This document shows, one piece after another, positions 1 to 7,700 of a stretch of 31,052 nt of DNA. The stretch is from CAZXTR01 sp964643615 (lineage in GTDB: Bacteria > Pseudomonadota > Alphaproteobacteria > CAAHEQ01 > UBA3637), in the NCBI GenBank assembly GCA_964643615.1, contig CAZXTR010000010.1, forward strand, positions 1 to 31,052, read 5' to 3'. The translations under genes and the position numbers were made by a program. The notes under the pieces were generated by a model, which worked only from the letters and a program-made list of their open reading frames with translations, did no database searches and was not told the DNA's origin. Numbering within the stretch: position 1 is the stretch's first letter; each line of letters starts with the position of its first letter.

Positions 1-52
1 CGAAGGTGGACACACTGTCGGCGCCGGCGTCGTCTCCAAAATCTTAAAGTAA
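1..52 (+). CDS. tuf: Elongation factor Tu, 3' end of first copy (partial)
   Basis: Only the last 16 codons and the TAA stop are present, read from base 2, ending in the C-terminal residues GAGVVSKILK of EF-Tu. The stretch 1-55 is identical base for base to 17940-17994, the end of the complete tuf gene at 16801-17991, and the two diverge immediately afterwards. EF-Tu is the GTPase that brings aminoacyl-tRNA to the ribosome. Two near-identical tuf genes are common in proteobacteria, and the copy next to tRNA-Trp and secE is the usual tufB-type location. The body of this copy lies outside the window. Confidence 0.95.
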   Translation, partial: EGGHTVGAGVVSKILK

Positions 53-72
53 AAGGTTTTTGTTTGATAAAG

Positions 73-102
73 AAAGCTCTTGATTTTTTCAAGAGCTTTT
101 TT
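73..102 (+). terminator. Rho-independent terminator after tuf
   Basis: A perfect 11 bp stem (73-83 with 89-99) with a five-T loop is followed by a T-run through 102. It lies 20 bases after the tuf stop and should end the upstream tuf transcript, so the downstream gene needs its own promoter. Confidence 0.9.
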
Positions 103-303
103 GTGCCTATTTTGTGTTTCAATAAATAAACTTGTGAATCTTTAATTCCTTTTTACAGTTCTTGCTATGCGATTTATTGCGCGTATTATTGCGAGTTTAT
201 CCGCCTTGTATTGCAAAATAACCAACAAAATTGTATTTTGTTAATGGTATGAAGGTGTTATTGCGTTTGTACTGATGCCGTTTGTAATGAGTGAATAAAA
301 CGT

Positions 304-336
304 TTGACAAGGGTTAGTTGTAATGGTACCTATAAC
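304..336 (+). promoter_or_regulatory. Possible promoter of the orphan gene
   Basis: A consensus -35 hexamer TTGACA lies at 304-309. The best -10-like hexamer is TATAAC at 331-336, but the 21-base spacer is longer than the usual 16-18. Either the promoter is weak or activated, or the true -10 differs. The upstream terminator makes a promoter somewhere in this interval likely. Confidence 0.35.
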
Positions 337-357
337 CCTAATACTGTTAAATTAGGG
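311..357 (+). promoter_or_regulatory. Two mutually exclusive hairpins over the ribosome binding site
   Basis: GGGTTA (311-316) can pair with TAACCC (333-338). CCCTAAT (336-342) can pair with ATTAGGG (351-357), which overlaps the Shine-Dalgarno AGGGAG (354-359) of the gene starting at 368. Both stems use bases 336-338, so they exclude each other. This could be a translational switch or a DNA operator with two half sites. If transcription starts from the TATAAC at 331, the first arm would not be in the RNA, which would favour the operator view. Confidence 0.35.
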
Positions 358-367
358 AGAATATATT

Positions 368-1204
368 ATGGATGAATTAAAGAAAAATGTTGCGGAAGAA
401 AATACTCGATCGGAACAAGAAGAATTGCGCCAAAAGGAATGGGATGACTATCGAAAATTGCTTTTATCTTGGGCAAAAGTTGTAGCGGTTGTTGCTGTTG
501 CATCGCTTTTCCCACCAGGAGCTTCGGTGCTCTTTGCTTTAGCTATTGGTTATTTAGGTAAAGATATTATTGAAGCATCTAGAAGAATGCAGAAAACTCA
601 ACAAGACTTGACTAAATTAAATTCGCCAGAGAAAGAGAACCTAATACCCAATAAGGAAAAAGATCCATTGGGCTATTATACGCACAAAGCAAAATCTTAT
701 AAAAAACTGCTGACGACGACAGGGATTGGCTTGGTTGTTTCGGGACTGGTTTGGGTCGGTTCTTTGCCGGCTCTTGGTTTGCTTACTCTTGCTGCTGGGG
801 GTGCTTTTGCGGTAATAAAGGGCGGAAATTTGAAATCGATGATTTCTTTTGATAGAGAAAAAAGCAATCAAAGAGACAAAGAAAAAACACAAGTTAAGGA
901 AAATACCTTTAGCAATCTGCAAACACATGATGTTGTTGGGGCTAACAGTTCTGAAAAAGAAAGTCCTCCTGCGGGGAACATTGTTCCTCCAGTGCGCGAG
1001 AATAATTCAAATTTAGTCGGTAATGTTGAGAAAAAATCCAAAAATCGCTTGCGCAAAACTATCCAAATGGCGAGTGAATTGGGGGACCAAACTCTTGATG
1101 TAGCGGCTGTTCCATCAAAAGCAAAAGCATCTTTAAAGAGGCCTTCAACAAGAAACCCAGGAGCTCTGAAAGTTCCGAAAGGGAAAGTTGGTAACGGGCG
1201 ATAA
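368..1204 (+). CDS. Unrecognised membrane protein with four hydrophobic segments
   Basis: I do not recognise this 278-residue protein. It starts with a charged, Glu/Lys-rich segment (1-30) that could form a coiled coil. A hydrophobic hairpin follows (about 31-64, two segments split by PPG at 49-51), then a charged linker (65-112), a second hydrophobic hairpin rich in Gly and Leu (about 117-152), and a long polar, basic, low-complexity tail (160-278) ending in repeated Lys/Arg-Pro-Gly stretches. There is no cleavable signal peptide. ATG at 368 has AGGGAG eight bases upstream. It is flanked by the tuf terminator and the tRNA-Trp promoter, so it looks like a separate transcription unit inserted into an otherwise conserved tuf/trpT/secE neighbourhood. 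It could be a lineage-specific inner-membrane or secreted protein; function unknown. Confidence 0.75.
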   Translation: MDELKKNVAEENTRSEQEELRQKEWDDYRKLLLSWAKVVAVVAVASLFPPGASVLFALAIGYLGKDIIEASRRMQKTQQDLTKLNSPEKENLIPNKEKDPLGYYTHKAKSYKKLLTTTGIGLVVSGLVWVGSLPALGLLTLAAGGAFAVIKGGNLKSMISFDREKSNQRDKEKTQVKENTFSNLQTHDVVGANSSEKESPPAGNIVPPVRENNSNLVGNVEKKSKNRLRKTIQMASELGDQTLDVAAVPSKAKASLKRPSTRNPGALKVPKGKVGNGR

Positions 1205-1311
1205 CCCAGTATTGTAGTTTTTTAATGTTTTATTTTGGGAGTAAATCGAACGTTTTTTATACTTGGAAAGTTATCGATTATATATAAAAGTTAAAAAAAT
1301 AAAAAAAAGAC

Positions 1312-1340
1312 TTGATTTTTTCTTTTAATGTAGGTATTAT
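1312..1340 (+). promoter_or_regulatory. Sigma-70-type promoter for tRNA-Trp/secE/nusG
   Basis: TTGATT (1312-1317) and TATTAT (1335-1340) are separated by 17 bases. The next bases are CTCG, a GC-rich discriminator of the kind found at stringently controlled stable-RNA promoters. The predicted start near 1347 gives a leader of about 47 bases with a small hairpin (CCTTC 1354-1358 with GAAGG 1364-1368) before the tRNA. Confidence 0.75.
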
Positions 1341-1393
1341 CTCGCAACCCAGTCCTTCTTGATGAAGGGATTCGGTGGGAGTGTGCCTTTTTT

Positions 1394-1469
1394 AGGGGTG
1401 TAGCTCAATTGGTAGAGCATCGGTCTCCAAAACCGAGGGCTACGGGTTCAATTCCTGTCACCCCTGCCA
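1394..1469 (+). tRNA. trpT: tRNA-Trp (anticodon CCA)
   Basis: The cloverleaf is complete. The acceptor stem is 1394-1400 with 1459-1465, the D stem is GCTC/GAGC, and the anticodon stem TCGGT/ACCGA encloses the loop CTCCAAA with anticodon CCA. The T arm carries GGTTCAATTCC. The CCA end is encoded (1467-1469). It decodes UGG. Its position between tuf and secE is conserved in many proteobacteria. No terminator separates it from secE, so the tRNA is probably processed from a longer transcript. Confidence 0.95.
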
Positions 1470-1519
1470 AAGAAGAAAAAAAAGAAAGGCGTTGTACGCA
1501 AAGGTTAGGAAATTAAAAG

Positions 1520-1714
1520 ATGAAAACATCTCCAGCAACTTTTTTAAGACAAGTCAAACAGGAAATCTCTAAAATTACTTGGCCAACGCGTCGTGAAACG
1601 GTGCAGGCGACAATAGTTGTGATGGTTATGTGTGTTTTTTTGGCGCTGTGTTTCTGTTTTTTTGATTGGGCGTCAATGAGAATTGTTAAAGTAATTTTAG
1701 ATATTGGAGCTTAA
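1520..1714 (+). CDS. secE: Protein translocase subunit SecE
   Basis: This 64-residue protein is the short, single-membrane-span form of SecE. It carries the conserved amphipathic motif KITWPTRRET (18-27) followed by one transmembrane segment (about 30-49). SecE clamps SecY in the inner-membrane SecYEG channel that exports unfolded proteins. The ATG has AGGA ten bases upstream. The gene sits 50 bases after tRNA-Trp and three bases before nusG, the standard secE-nusG pair. Its partner SecY is encoded at 27205-28551. Confidence 0.95.
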   Translation: MKTSPATFLRQVKQEISKITWPTRRETVQATIVVMVMCVFLALCFCFFDWASMRIVKVILDIGA

Positions 1715-1717
1715 GTT

Positions 1718-2245
1718 ATGGCTTTGAAGTGGTATGTATTGCACGTTTATTCTGGTTTCGAAAAAAAAGTTTCCGAGTCGCTTAAAGAGCAAGCAGAAAA
1801 AAAAGGTTGGGGAGATAAATTTTCAGAAATTTTAGTCCCTACCGAAACTGTTGTGGACATTCAAAAAGGAAAAAAGGTTCAATCTGAACGTAAATTTTTC
1901 CCCGGCTATGTTTTGGTAAAGATGGATATGAATGACGATACTTGGCATATGGTAAAAAATACGCCGAAAGTGACAGGGTTTTTGGGCGGGAAAAAGCCCG
2001 TTCCTATGACAGAAATAGAAGCTCAGCGTATTATTACTCAGGTTCAAGAAGGTGTTGAAAAGCCTAGGTCTTCAGTGTCATACGAAGTTGGCGAGCAGGT
2101 CCGTGTTAATGATGGTCCCTTTGCTTCTTTCGTAGGTGTTGTCGAAGATGTGGATGTGGAACATTCTCGGTTAAAAGTATTGGTTTCAATTTTCGGTCGT
2201 TCTACGCCTGTTGAATTGGAGTTTACTCAAGTTGAAAAGGTTTAA
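1718..2245 (+). CDS. nusG: Transcription termination/antitermination factor NusG
   Basis: The 175-residue protein has the usual two domains. The N-terminal NGN domain (about 1-115) begins with the typical LKWYVLHVYSGFEKKV and contains FFPGYVLVKM (61-70). The C-terminal KOW domain (about 122-175) carries VNDGPFASFVG. NusG binds the RNA polymerase clamp, suppresses pausing, and couples polymerase to Rho or to the ribosome through S10. Its Shine-Dalgarno GGAG lies inside the end of secE, so translation of the two is probably coupled. Length is normal for the family. Confidence 0.97.
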   Translation: MALKWYVLHVYSGFEKKVSESLKEQAEKKGWGDKFSEILVPTETVVDIQKGKKVQSERKFFPGYVLVKMDMNDDTWHMVKNTPKVTGFLGGKKPVPMTEIEAQRIITQVQEGVEKPRSSVSYEVGEQVRVNDGPFASFVGVVEDVDVEHSRLKVLVSIFGRSTPVELEFTQVEKV

Positions 2246-2250
2246 AAAAG

Positions 2251-2334
2251 AAAGACTTTGTTAAGTCCAGTCTTTCCGATGTTGTGGAAGAGGAGCCTAT
2301 CTCGAAAACCACGAAACTTCTAAGAAAAGGACTT
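2251..2334 (+). promoter_or_regulatory. Structured rplK leader, possible L1 autoregulatory site
   Basis: The 110-base gap between nusG and rplK contains AAAGACT (2251-2257) pairing with AGTCTTT (2269-2275). The loop element AAGTCC (2263-2268) could instead pair with GGACTT (2329-2334), and GTGG (2284-2287) could pair with CCAC (2309-2312). In Escherichia coli L1 represses the rplKA transcript through a site in this leader. A similar role here is an inference from position only. Confidence 0.35.
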
Positions 2335-2355
2335 TGAGAAAAAAGAGGTTATTAT

Positions 2356-2784
2356 ATGGCAAAAAAAGTTGTTGGCTTTATCAAATTGCAGATTCCTGCG
2401 GGTAAAGCAAATCCATCCCCTCCTATTGGTCCTGCGTTGGGACAAAGGGGCTTGAATATTATGGAATTTTGTAAGGCGTTTAATGCGGCCACGCAGAAAA
2501 TGGAAGCGGGAATGCCTATCCCTGTTGTAATTACAGCTTATGCGGATAGGACTTTTTCTTTTATTACAAAATTGCCTCCTGTAAGCTATTTTATTAAACA
2601 AGCAGCGAAAGTCCAAAATGGGTCTAAAGAACCAGGCAAAACAAAGGTTTCTAAATTGACAAAAGCACAAGTTCGTGAAATTGGCGCAAAGAAAATGCCA
2701 GATATGAATTGTGCAACGATTGAAGCGGCTGCACAAATGGTTGCAGGACAAGCACGTTCTATGGGCATTGATGTAGAGGAATAA
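2356..2784 (+). CDS. rplK: 50S ribosomal protein L11
   Basis: The 142-residue protein has the L11 N-terminal domain (KVVGFIKLQIPAGKANPSPP at 4-23, including the conserved proline pair used by thiostrepton-type antibiotics) and a C-terminal domain that binds the 23S rRNA GTPase-associated region. L11 takes part in factor binding and stringent-response activation by RelA. The ATG is preceded by AGAGG at 2344-2348. rplA follows four bases after the stop, the conserved rplK-rplA pair. Confidence 0.98.
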   Translation: MAKKVVGFIKLQIPAGKANPSPPIGPALGQRGLNIMEFCKAFNAATQKMEAGMPIPVVITAYADRTFSFITKLPPVSYFIKQAAKVQNGSKEPGKTKVSKLTKAQVREIGAKKMPDMNCATIEAAAQMVAGQARSMGIDVEE

Positions 2785-2788
2785 AATT

Positions 2789-3478
2789 ATGGCGTATGGA
2801 AAAAAATTAAAGGCAAGTTATGCCACGTTTGATTCTTCTAAGTCGTACGAATTAGATGAAGCTGTAAAGATCGTTAAAGAAAATGCAAAAGCAAAATTTG
2901 ACGAAACAATTGATGTGGCTATTAATTTAGACATTGATGTTCGTCAATCGGATCAACTTATTCGGGGGGCGGTTTCTTTGCCAAATGGCACGGGAAAAAC
3001 TTTCCGTGTTGCTGTTTTTGCTAAAGGGCCAAAGGCAGAGGAAGCCAAAAGGGCTGGCGCTGACATCGTCGGTAGTGAAGATTTGATGAACGAAGTTTTG
3101 GCAGGGAAGATTAATTTCGACCGTGTTGTTGCTACACCCGATATGATGGGCGTCGTTGGTCGTTTGGGCAAGGTTTTAGGGCCAAAAGGCTTGATGCCTA
3201 ATCCAAAATTGGGTACTGTGACCATGGATGTTGCTGGTGCTGTTAAAGCAGTAAAAGGTGGCCAAGTTCAATTCCGTGCAGATGCTCAAGGGGTTGTACA
3301 TGCTGGCGTTTGTAAAGCAAGTTTTGACGAAAATAAAATCAAAGAAAATGTGAAGGCTTTTGTTGAGGCAATTAACAAAGCAAGGCCAAGTGGTGTTAAA
3401 GGTGTATATATGAAAAAAATTGCACTTTCTTCAACTCAAGGCGTTGGAGTTAAAATTGTTTTATCAAGTGTTTTATAG
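2789..3478 (+). CDS. rplA: 50S ribosomal protein L1
   Basis: The 229-residue protein matches full-length bacterial L1. It has the conserved stretch GRLGKVLGPKGLMPNPKLGT (126-145) and the closing segment KGVYMKKIALSSTQGVGVKI. L1 binds the mobile L1 stalk of 23S rRNA near the E site and in many bacteria represses its own operon. The Shine-Dalgarno AGAGGA lies within the last codons of rplK. A 217-base structured leader separates rplA from rplJ. Confidence 0.98.
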   Translation: MAYGKKLKASYATFDSSKSYELDEAVKIVKENAKAKFDETIDVAINLDIDVRQSDQLIRGAVSLPNGTGKTFRVAVFAKGPKAEEAKRAGADIVGSEDLMNEVLAGKINFDRVVATPDMMGVVGRLGKVLGPKGLMPNPKLGTVTMDVAGAVKAVKGGQVQFRADAQGVVHAGVCKASFDENKIKENVKAFVEAINKARPSGVKGVYMKKIALSSTQGVGVKIVLSSVL

Positions 3479-3495
3479 CCTTTGATAAAGAGATT

Positions 3496-3605
3496 CCTGT
3501 CCAAGACTGTCGGTGGAAACCACGGGGTTTAATTAAAGGGAAGCATCCCGCCTACATAGACAAGAGAAGTGATTTACTCGTAAGAGATTTGAGCTTCTGG
3601 ACAGG
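3496..3605 (+). promoter_or_regulatory. L10 leader (ribosomal protein autoregulatory RNA)
   Basis: The leader is closed by a perfect 7 bp stem, CCTGTCC (3496-3502) with GGACAGG (3599-3605), just in front of rplJ. Immediately inside the 5' arm is AAGACTGTCGGTGG, which resembles the conserved L10-binding kink-turn region of L10 leader RNAs, followed by the hairpin GTGGAAACCAC. In other bacteria the L10(L12)4 complex binds this leader and represses rplJL. Assignment rests on the motif, the closing stem and position. Confidence 0.75.
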
Positions 3606-3613
3606 TTTAAGTG

Positions 3614-3638
3614 GGTTTTAAGAATGGTTCTTAAAACC
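3614..3638 (+). promoter_or_regulatory. 11 bp perfect hairpin between the L10 leader and rplJ
   Basis: GGTTTTAAGAA (3614-3624) pairs perfectly with TTCTTAAAACC (3628-3638) around a three-base loop. No T-run follows, so it is not a simple terminator. Its loop-side GGTTC (3626-3630) can alternatively pair with GAACC (3646-3650). It may be the regulated element downstream of the L10 binding site or an RNase III type processing site. Confidence 0.5.
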
Positions 3639-3695
3639 GAATAGTGAACCGATGGATGCCTGTAAAGGGCGTCTGTCAAAGAAGCGGAGACAAAA

Positions 3696-4211
3696 GTGAA
3701 ACGGGAAGAAAAGCAAAAGCTGATTGAGTTGATGAATAATGCTTTTAATGTTTCGAAATTGGTTGTTGTCACCTTAAATAAAGGTTTGACAGTGGCGGAC
3801 TTTTCGGAACTTAGGAAGATTATTCGTAGCAACGGCGCAAGCTATCGCGTTACGAAAAACCGTCTGACACGTTTGGCTTTGAAAGATACGCAATGCGAAG
3901 GGCTGATTGATTTAATGGTTGGCCCAACGGGTATCGCCTATTCTAAAGATCCTGTTGCTGCGGCAAAAGCTGTGGTTGAATTTGCGAAAAAAGCTGAAGA
4001 AAAATTTGAAATTGTGGGTGCTTCGTTAGATGGAAAGAACTTAACCATTGCCGATATTAAGGCGTTGGCAAGTTTGCCTTCTATGGACGAATTGCGTGCC
4101 AAAATTTTGGGTGTTCTGATTGCTCCTGCGACAAAGTTGGCATGTGTCGTTCAAGTACCTGCTGGTCAAATCGCACGGGTTGTTGGGGCTTATTCAAACA
4201 AAGTGGCGTAG
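3696..4211 (+). CDS. rplJ: 50S ribosomal protein L10
   Basis: The 171-residue protein has the L10 N-terminal rRNA-binding domain (VTLNKGLTVADFSELRKIIR at about 24-43, then VTKNRL) and a C-terminal helix that carries L7/L12 dimers. It anchors the stalk that recruits translation GTPases. The start is GTG at 3696 with GCGGAGA just upstream; no ATG fits the family start. The gene follows the L10 leader and precedes rplL by 71 bases, the usual arrangement for joint control of stalk proteins. Confidence 0.96.
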   Translation: MKREEKQKLIELMNNAFNVSKLVVVTLNKGLTVADFSELRKIIRSNGASYRVTKNRLTRLALKDTQCEGLIDLMVGPTGIAYSKDPVAAAKAVVEFAKKAEEKFEIVGASLDGKNLTIADIKALASLPSMDELRAKILGVLIAPATKLACVVQVPAGQIARVVGAYSNKVA

Positions 4212-4282
4212 TTTTTTTAGACGTGAAAATGTTTCGTATCTGAAAAGAGATACATTTGTTAAAAATATAAAGGAGTATTAAA

Positions 4283-4660
4283 ATGGCTGATTTAGCTAAA
4301 ATTGTTGAAGAATTATCACAGTTGACTGTTTTGGAAGCTGCAGAACTTTCAAAAATGTTGGAAGAGAAATGGGGCGTTTCTGCTGCTGCTCCAGTTGCTG
4401 TTGCTGCGGTTGCTGGTGGTGCTACAGGTGCTGCTCCTGCTGAAGAAAAGACAGAATTTAATGTTGTCTTACAAGAGGCCGGTGCCAACAAAATTAATGT
4501 TATTAAGGAAGTTCGCTCAATTACAGGCTTAGGCTTGAAAGAAGCAAAAGACTTGGTTGAAGGCGCTCCTCAAACAGTAAAAGAAAGTGTTGCTAAAGCC
4601 GAAGCTGAAGAAATGAAGAAAAAATTGGAAGCTGCGGGAGCAAAGGTTGAATTGAAGTAA
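4283..4660 (+). CDS. rplL: 50S ribosomal protein L7/L12
   Basis: The 125-residue protein shows the N-terminal dimerisation domain (about 1-32), an Ala/Val/Gly-rich flexible hinge (about 33-52) and the C-terminal factor-binding domain with the conserved RSITGLGLKEAKDLVE (78-93). L7/L12 dimers form the ribosomal stalk and stimulate GTP hydrolysis by EF-Tu and EF-G. A strong AGGAG lies at 4271-4275. A hairpin, AAAGGTT (4642-4648) with AACCTTT (4659-4665), spans the stop codon. Confidence 0.98.
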   Translation: MADLAKIVEELSQLTVLEAAELSKMLEEKWGVSAAAPVAVAAVAGGATGAAPAEEKTEFNVVLQEAGANKINVIKEVRSITGLGLKEAKDLVEGAPQTVKESVAKAEAEEMKKKLEAAGAKVELK

Positions 4661-4683
4661 CCTTTAGTTAATTTGAAGTTTTG

Positions 4684-4765
4684 GGTCGACTGCTGGAGTT
4701 TTTTTGCTTTTAGCAGATCGGCCTAAAATGATTTTTGTTTAAAAGGTTTCCGTCCCTTGGACGGA
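4684..4765 (+). promoter_or_regulatory. Two hairpins in the rplL-rpoB gap
   Basis: The first hairpin pairs GGTCGACTGCT (4684-4694) with AGCAGATCGGCC (4712-4723), 11 bp with one bulged A and one G-T pair. The second pairs TCCGTCC (4749-4755) with GGACGGA (4759-4765) around three bases. Neither has a terminal T-run. In Escherichia coli the equivalent gap carries an attenuator and an RNase III site that set rpoBC output below that of rplJL; a similar role here is inferred. Confidence 0.5.
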
Positions 4766-4795
4766 GTTGTTAAAAAAGATTAAGGAATACACACA

Positions 4796-7700
4796 ATGCC
4801 ACAGTCCTTTAAGGAAGATAGACGCATCAGAAAAAATTTTGGAAGAATTCCTGTTATTGCGCCGATGCCGAATTTGATTGAAGTTCAAAAAAGCTCTTAC
4901 GTCCGCTTTTTACAAGAGAATATCGCTAATAAAGATAGAACAGAAACGGGATTACAAGCAGTTTTTAAGTCCATTTTTCCTATTCATGATTTTATTGGTC
5001 GGGGAGATTTAGCGTTTGTTAAATATGAATTGGATAAGCCTAAGTATGATGTGGATGAATGTATTAAAAGAGGATTGACTTTTGCGGCTCCAGTTCGGGC
5101 AACTTTACGTCTTATTGTGTGGGATGTGGATGATGAAACGGGTGCGCGCTCAATTCGGGATATTAAAGAACAAGATGTTTATATGGGTGATTTACCTATG
5201 ATGACGGCGACTGGAACATTTGTTGTGAATGGTACAGAACGTGTTGTTGTTTCTCAGATGCATCGTAGCCCCGGAGTATTTTTTGATCATGATTCTGGCA
5301 AAAATACTTCAGGTAAGTATTTATTTTCAGCTCGGATTATTCCGTATCGTGGTTCTTGGATTGATTTTGAATTTGATTCTAAAGACATGATTTGTGTCCG
5401 TATTGACAGACGTCGTAAATTGCCTGTTACAACGTTGCTTTACGCTTTGGACAGTGAAGAAACTGAACAAAAACGCGCTCTTGAATCCAAAAAAGGTGAA
5501 GATTTAAATTTCTCGGAAGTTATGGGTATGAGCAAAGAGGAAATACTTTCTTCTTTCTATCAAAGAAATACATTTGTTCGGGAGAAAAAAGGTTGGAAAT
5601 TAGCGTTTGATCCAGAAAAAGTGAAGGGTGTCAAATTAACGCACGATTTGATTGATGCTGATACAAAAGAAGTTTTGATGAAGGAAGGCGAAAAGATTAT
5701 TTTTGCCAAAGCAAAAAAACTTCAAAAAGATGGGTTGAAGAATATTTTAGTCTTTGACGAAGATTTGATAGGTCGTTTTATTGCAAGCGATATGATTGAT
5801 GAAACAACAGGGGAAGTTATTATTGAGGCGGGTGATGAAATTACCGCTGATGTTTTGGAAAAATTCAATAAAATGAAGGTAAAATCCTTTGATTCTTTGT
5901 ATATTGATTATGTAAATGTTGGGCCATATTTACGCTCGACCCTGATTGCCGATCATAATACAACACGTGAAGAAGCTTTGATTGATATTTACAAAGTTAT
6001 GCGACCGGGTGAGCCGCCCACGGTGGAGACGGCGGACAGTTTGTTTAGATCGATGTTTTTTGATTTGGACAGGTATGATTTGTCGTCTGTGGGTCGTGTA
6101 AAAATGAATGGGCGTTTGGGGTTCCAAGATGTTCCAGATTCTGTGCGTATATTGCTTAAAAAAGACATTTTAGCGATTGTTAAAATTTTATTGGATTTGA
6201 AAGATGGTCGTGGCAAAGTTGATGATATTGATAATTTGAGTAATCGTCGTGTAAGATCCGTGGGTGAATTGATGGAAAATCAATATCGATTGGGATTGTT
6301 ACGAATGGAACGATCTATTCGAGAAAGAATGAGTTCCATTGAAATCGATTCTGCGATGCCTCATGACTTGATTAATGCAAAGCCTTTGTCGAGTGCTGTG
6401 CGTGAGTTTTTTGCATCCAGTCAATTATCTCAATTTATGGATCAAAATAACCCATTGGCGGAAGTAACTCATAAACGGCGCTTATCCGCTTTGGGACCAG
6501 GCGGTTTAAAGCGTGAACGTGCGGGGTTTGAAGTTCGGGACGTGCATCCAACGCATTATGGACGTATTTGCCCAATTGAAACGCCAGAAGGTCAAAACAT
6601 TGGTTTGATTAATTCGCTTGCGACGCATGCCAGGATCAATCAATACGGCTTTATTGAAAGTCCTTATCGTCGGATTGAAAATTGCCAGTTGACAAATGAA
6701 GTGGTTTATATGTCTGCAATGGACGAAGTTGGACATACAATTGCTCAAGCGAATGCGTCTGTGAAAAATAATAAACTTGTTGATGAATTAATTACATGCC
6801 GTCGCGATGGTGATGTGTTATTGGCGCGTCCAGAAGATGTTGACTATATGGATGTTTCTCCGAAACAATTAGTTTCAGCAGCTGCGGCGTTAATTCCTTT
6901 CTTGGAAAATGATGATGCAAACCGTGCTTTGATGGGGTCTAATATGCAAAAACAAGCCGTGCCTTTGTTGACTTCTACTGCGCCATTGGTTGGGACAGGG
7001 ATGGAAGCACCGTTGGCGCGTGACTCTGGGGCGACTATTTTAGCAACGCGTGCGGGCGTTATTTCACAAGTTGATGCAACACGTATTGTATTGAAGGCAA
7101 AAGAAGATGTTGATGCATCGACTTCTGCAGTTGATATTTACACGCTTTCTAAATTTCAACGTTCGAATTGCAGTACTTGTATGACACAACGTCCGTTGGT
7201 TCATGTTGGTGATGTTGTGAAAAAAGGTGATATTATTGCTGATGGAACTTCGACGGATTTAGGTGAATTAGCTTTAGGGCGTAATGTGCTTGTGGCGTTT
7301 ATGCCTTGGAATGGATATAATTTCGAAGATTCAATTTTAATTTCTGAACGAATTGCGCGGGATGATGTTTTTACTTCTATTCATATTGATGAATTTGAAG
7401 TAATGGCACGTGATACAAAGTTGGGCTCAGAAGAAATTTCCAGAGATATTCCCAACGTTGGGGAAGAGGCTTTGAAGCAATTGGACGAAACGGGAGTTGT
7501 TTATATTGGGGCAGAGGTAAAAGCTGGTGATATCTTGGTTGGAAAGGTGACTCCAAAAGGCGAAACTGTTATGACGCCAGAAGAAAAATTGTTAAGAACA
7601 ATCTTTGGGGAAAATGCAGCTGATGTACGTGATACGTCATTAAGAGTGCCTCCTGGAATTCAAGGGACAGTTGTTGATGTTCGTGTCTTTACACGACGTG

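Larger units (their letters stand above)
103..367. other. AT-rich intergenic region with repeats and hairpins
   Basis: No credible coding sequence is seen. The word TTATTGCG occurs three times in the same orientation (174-181, 186-193, 258-265). A perfect 8 bp inverted repeat, AACAAAAT (224-231) with ATTTTGTT (235-242), has a three-base loop. Near the right end are a TTGACA hexamer (304-309) and two overlapping hairpins in front of the next gene. The region probably carries the control elements of the orphan gene at 368; no function is proven. Confidence 0.5.

Noticed and set aside
641..1056. Two minus-strand frames inside the orphan gene
   Set aside because: They are antisense to a well-supported frame with a good ribosome binding site, have skewed composition, and lack their own start signals.
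3533..3832. Minus-strand frame over the L10 leader
   Set aside because: It lies opposite a regulatory RNA and the start of rplJ and resembles no known protein.
6415..6490. Natural rifampicin resistance in rpoB
   Set aside because: The main resistance positions (E. coli D516, H526, S531 equivalents) are wild type; the Ala at the S522 equivalent alone is not enough to claim resistance.
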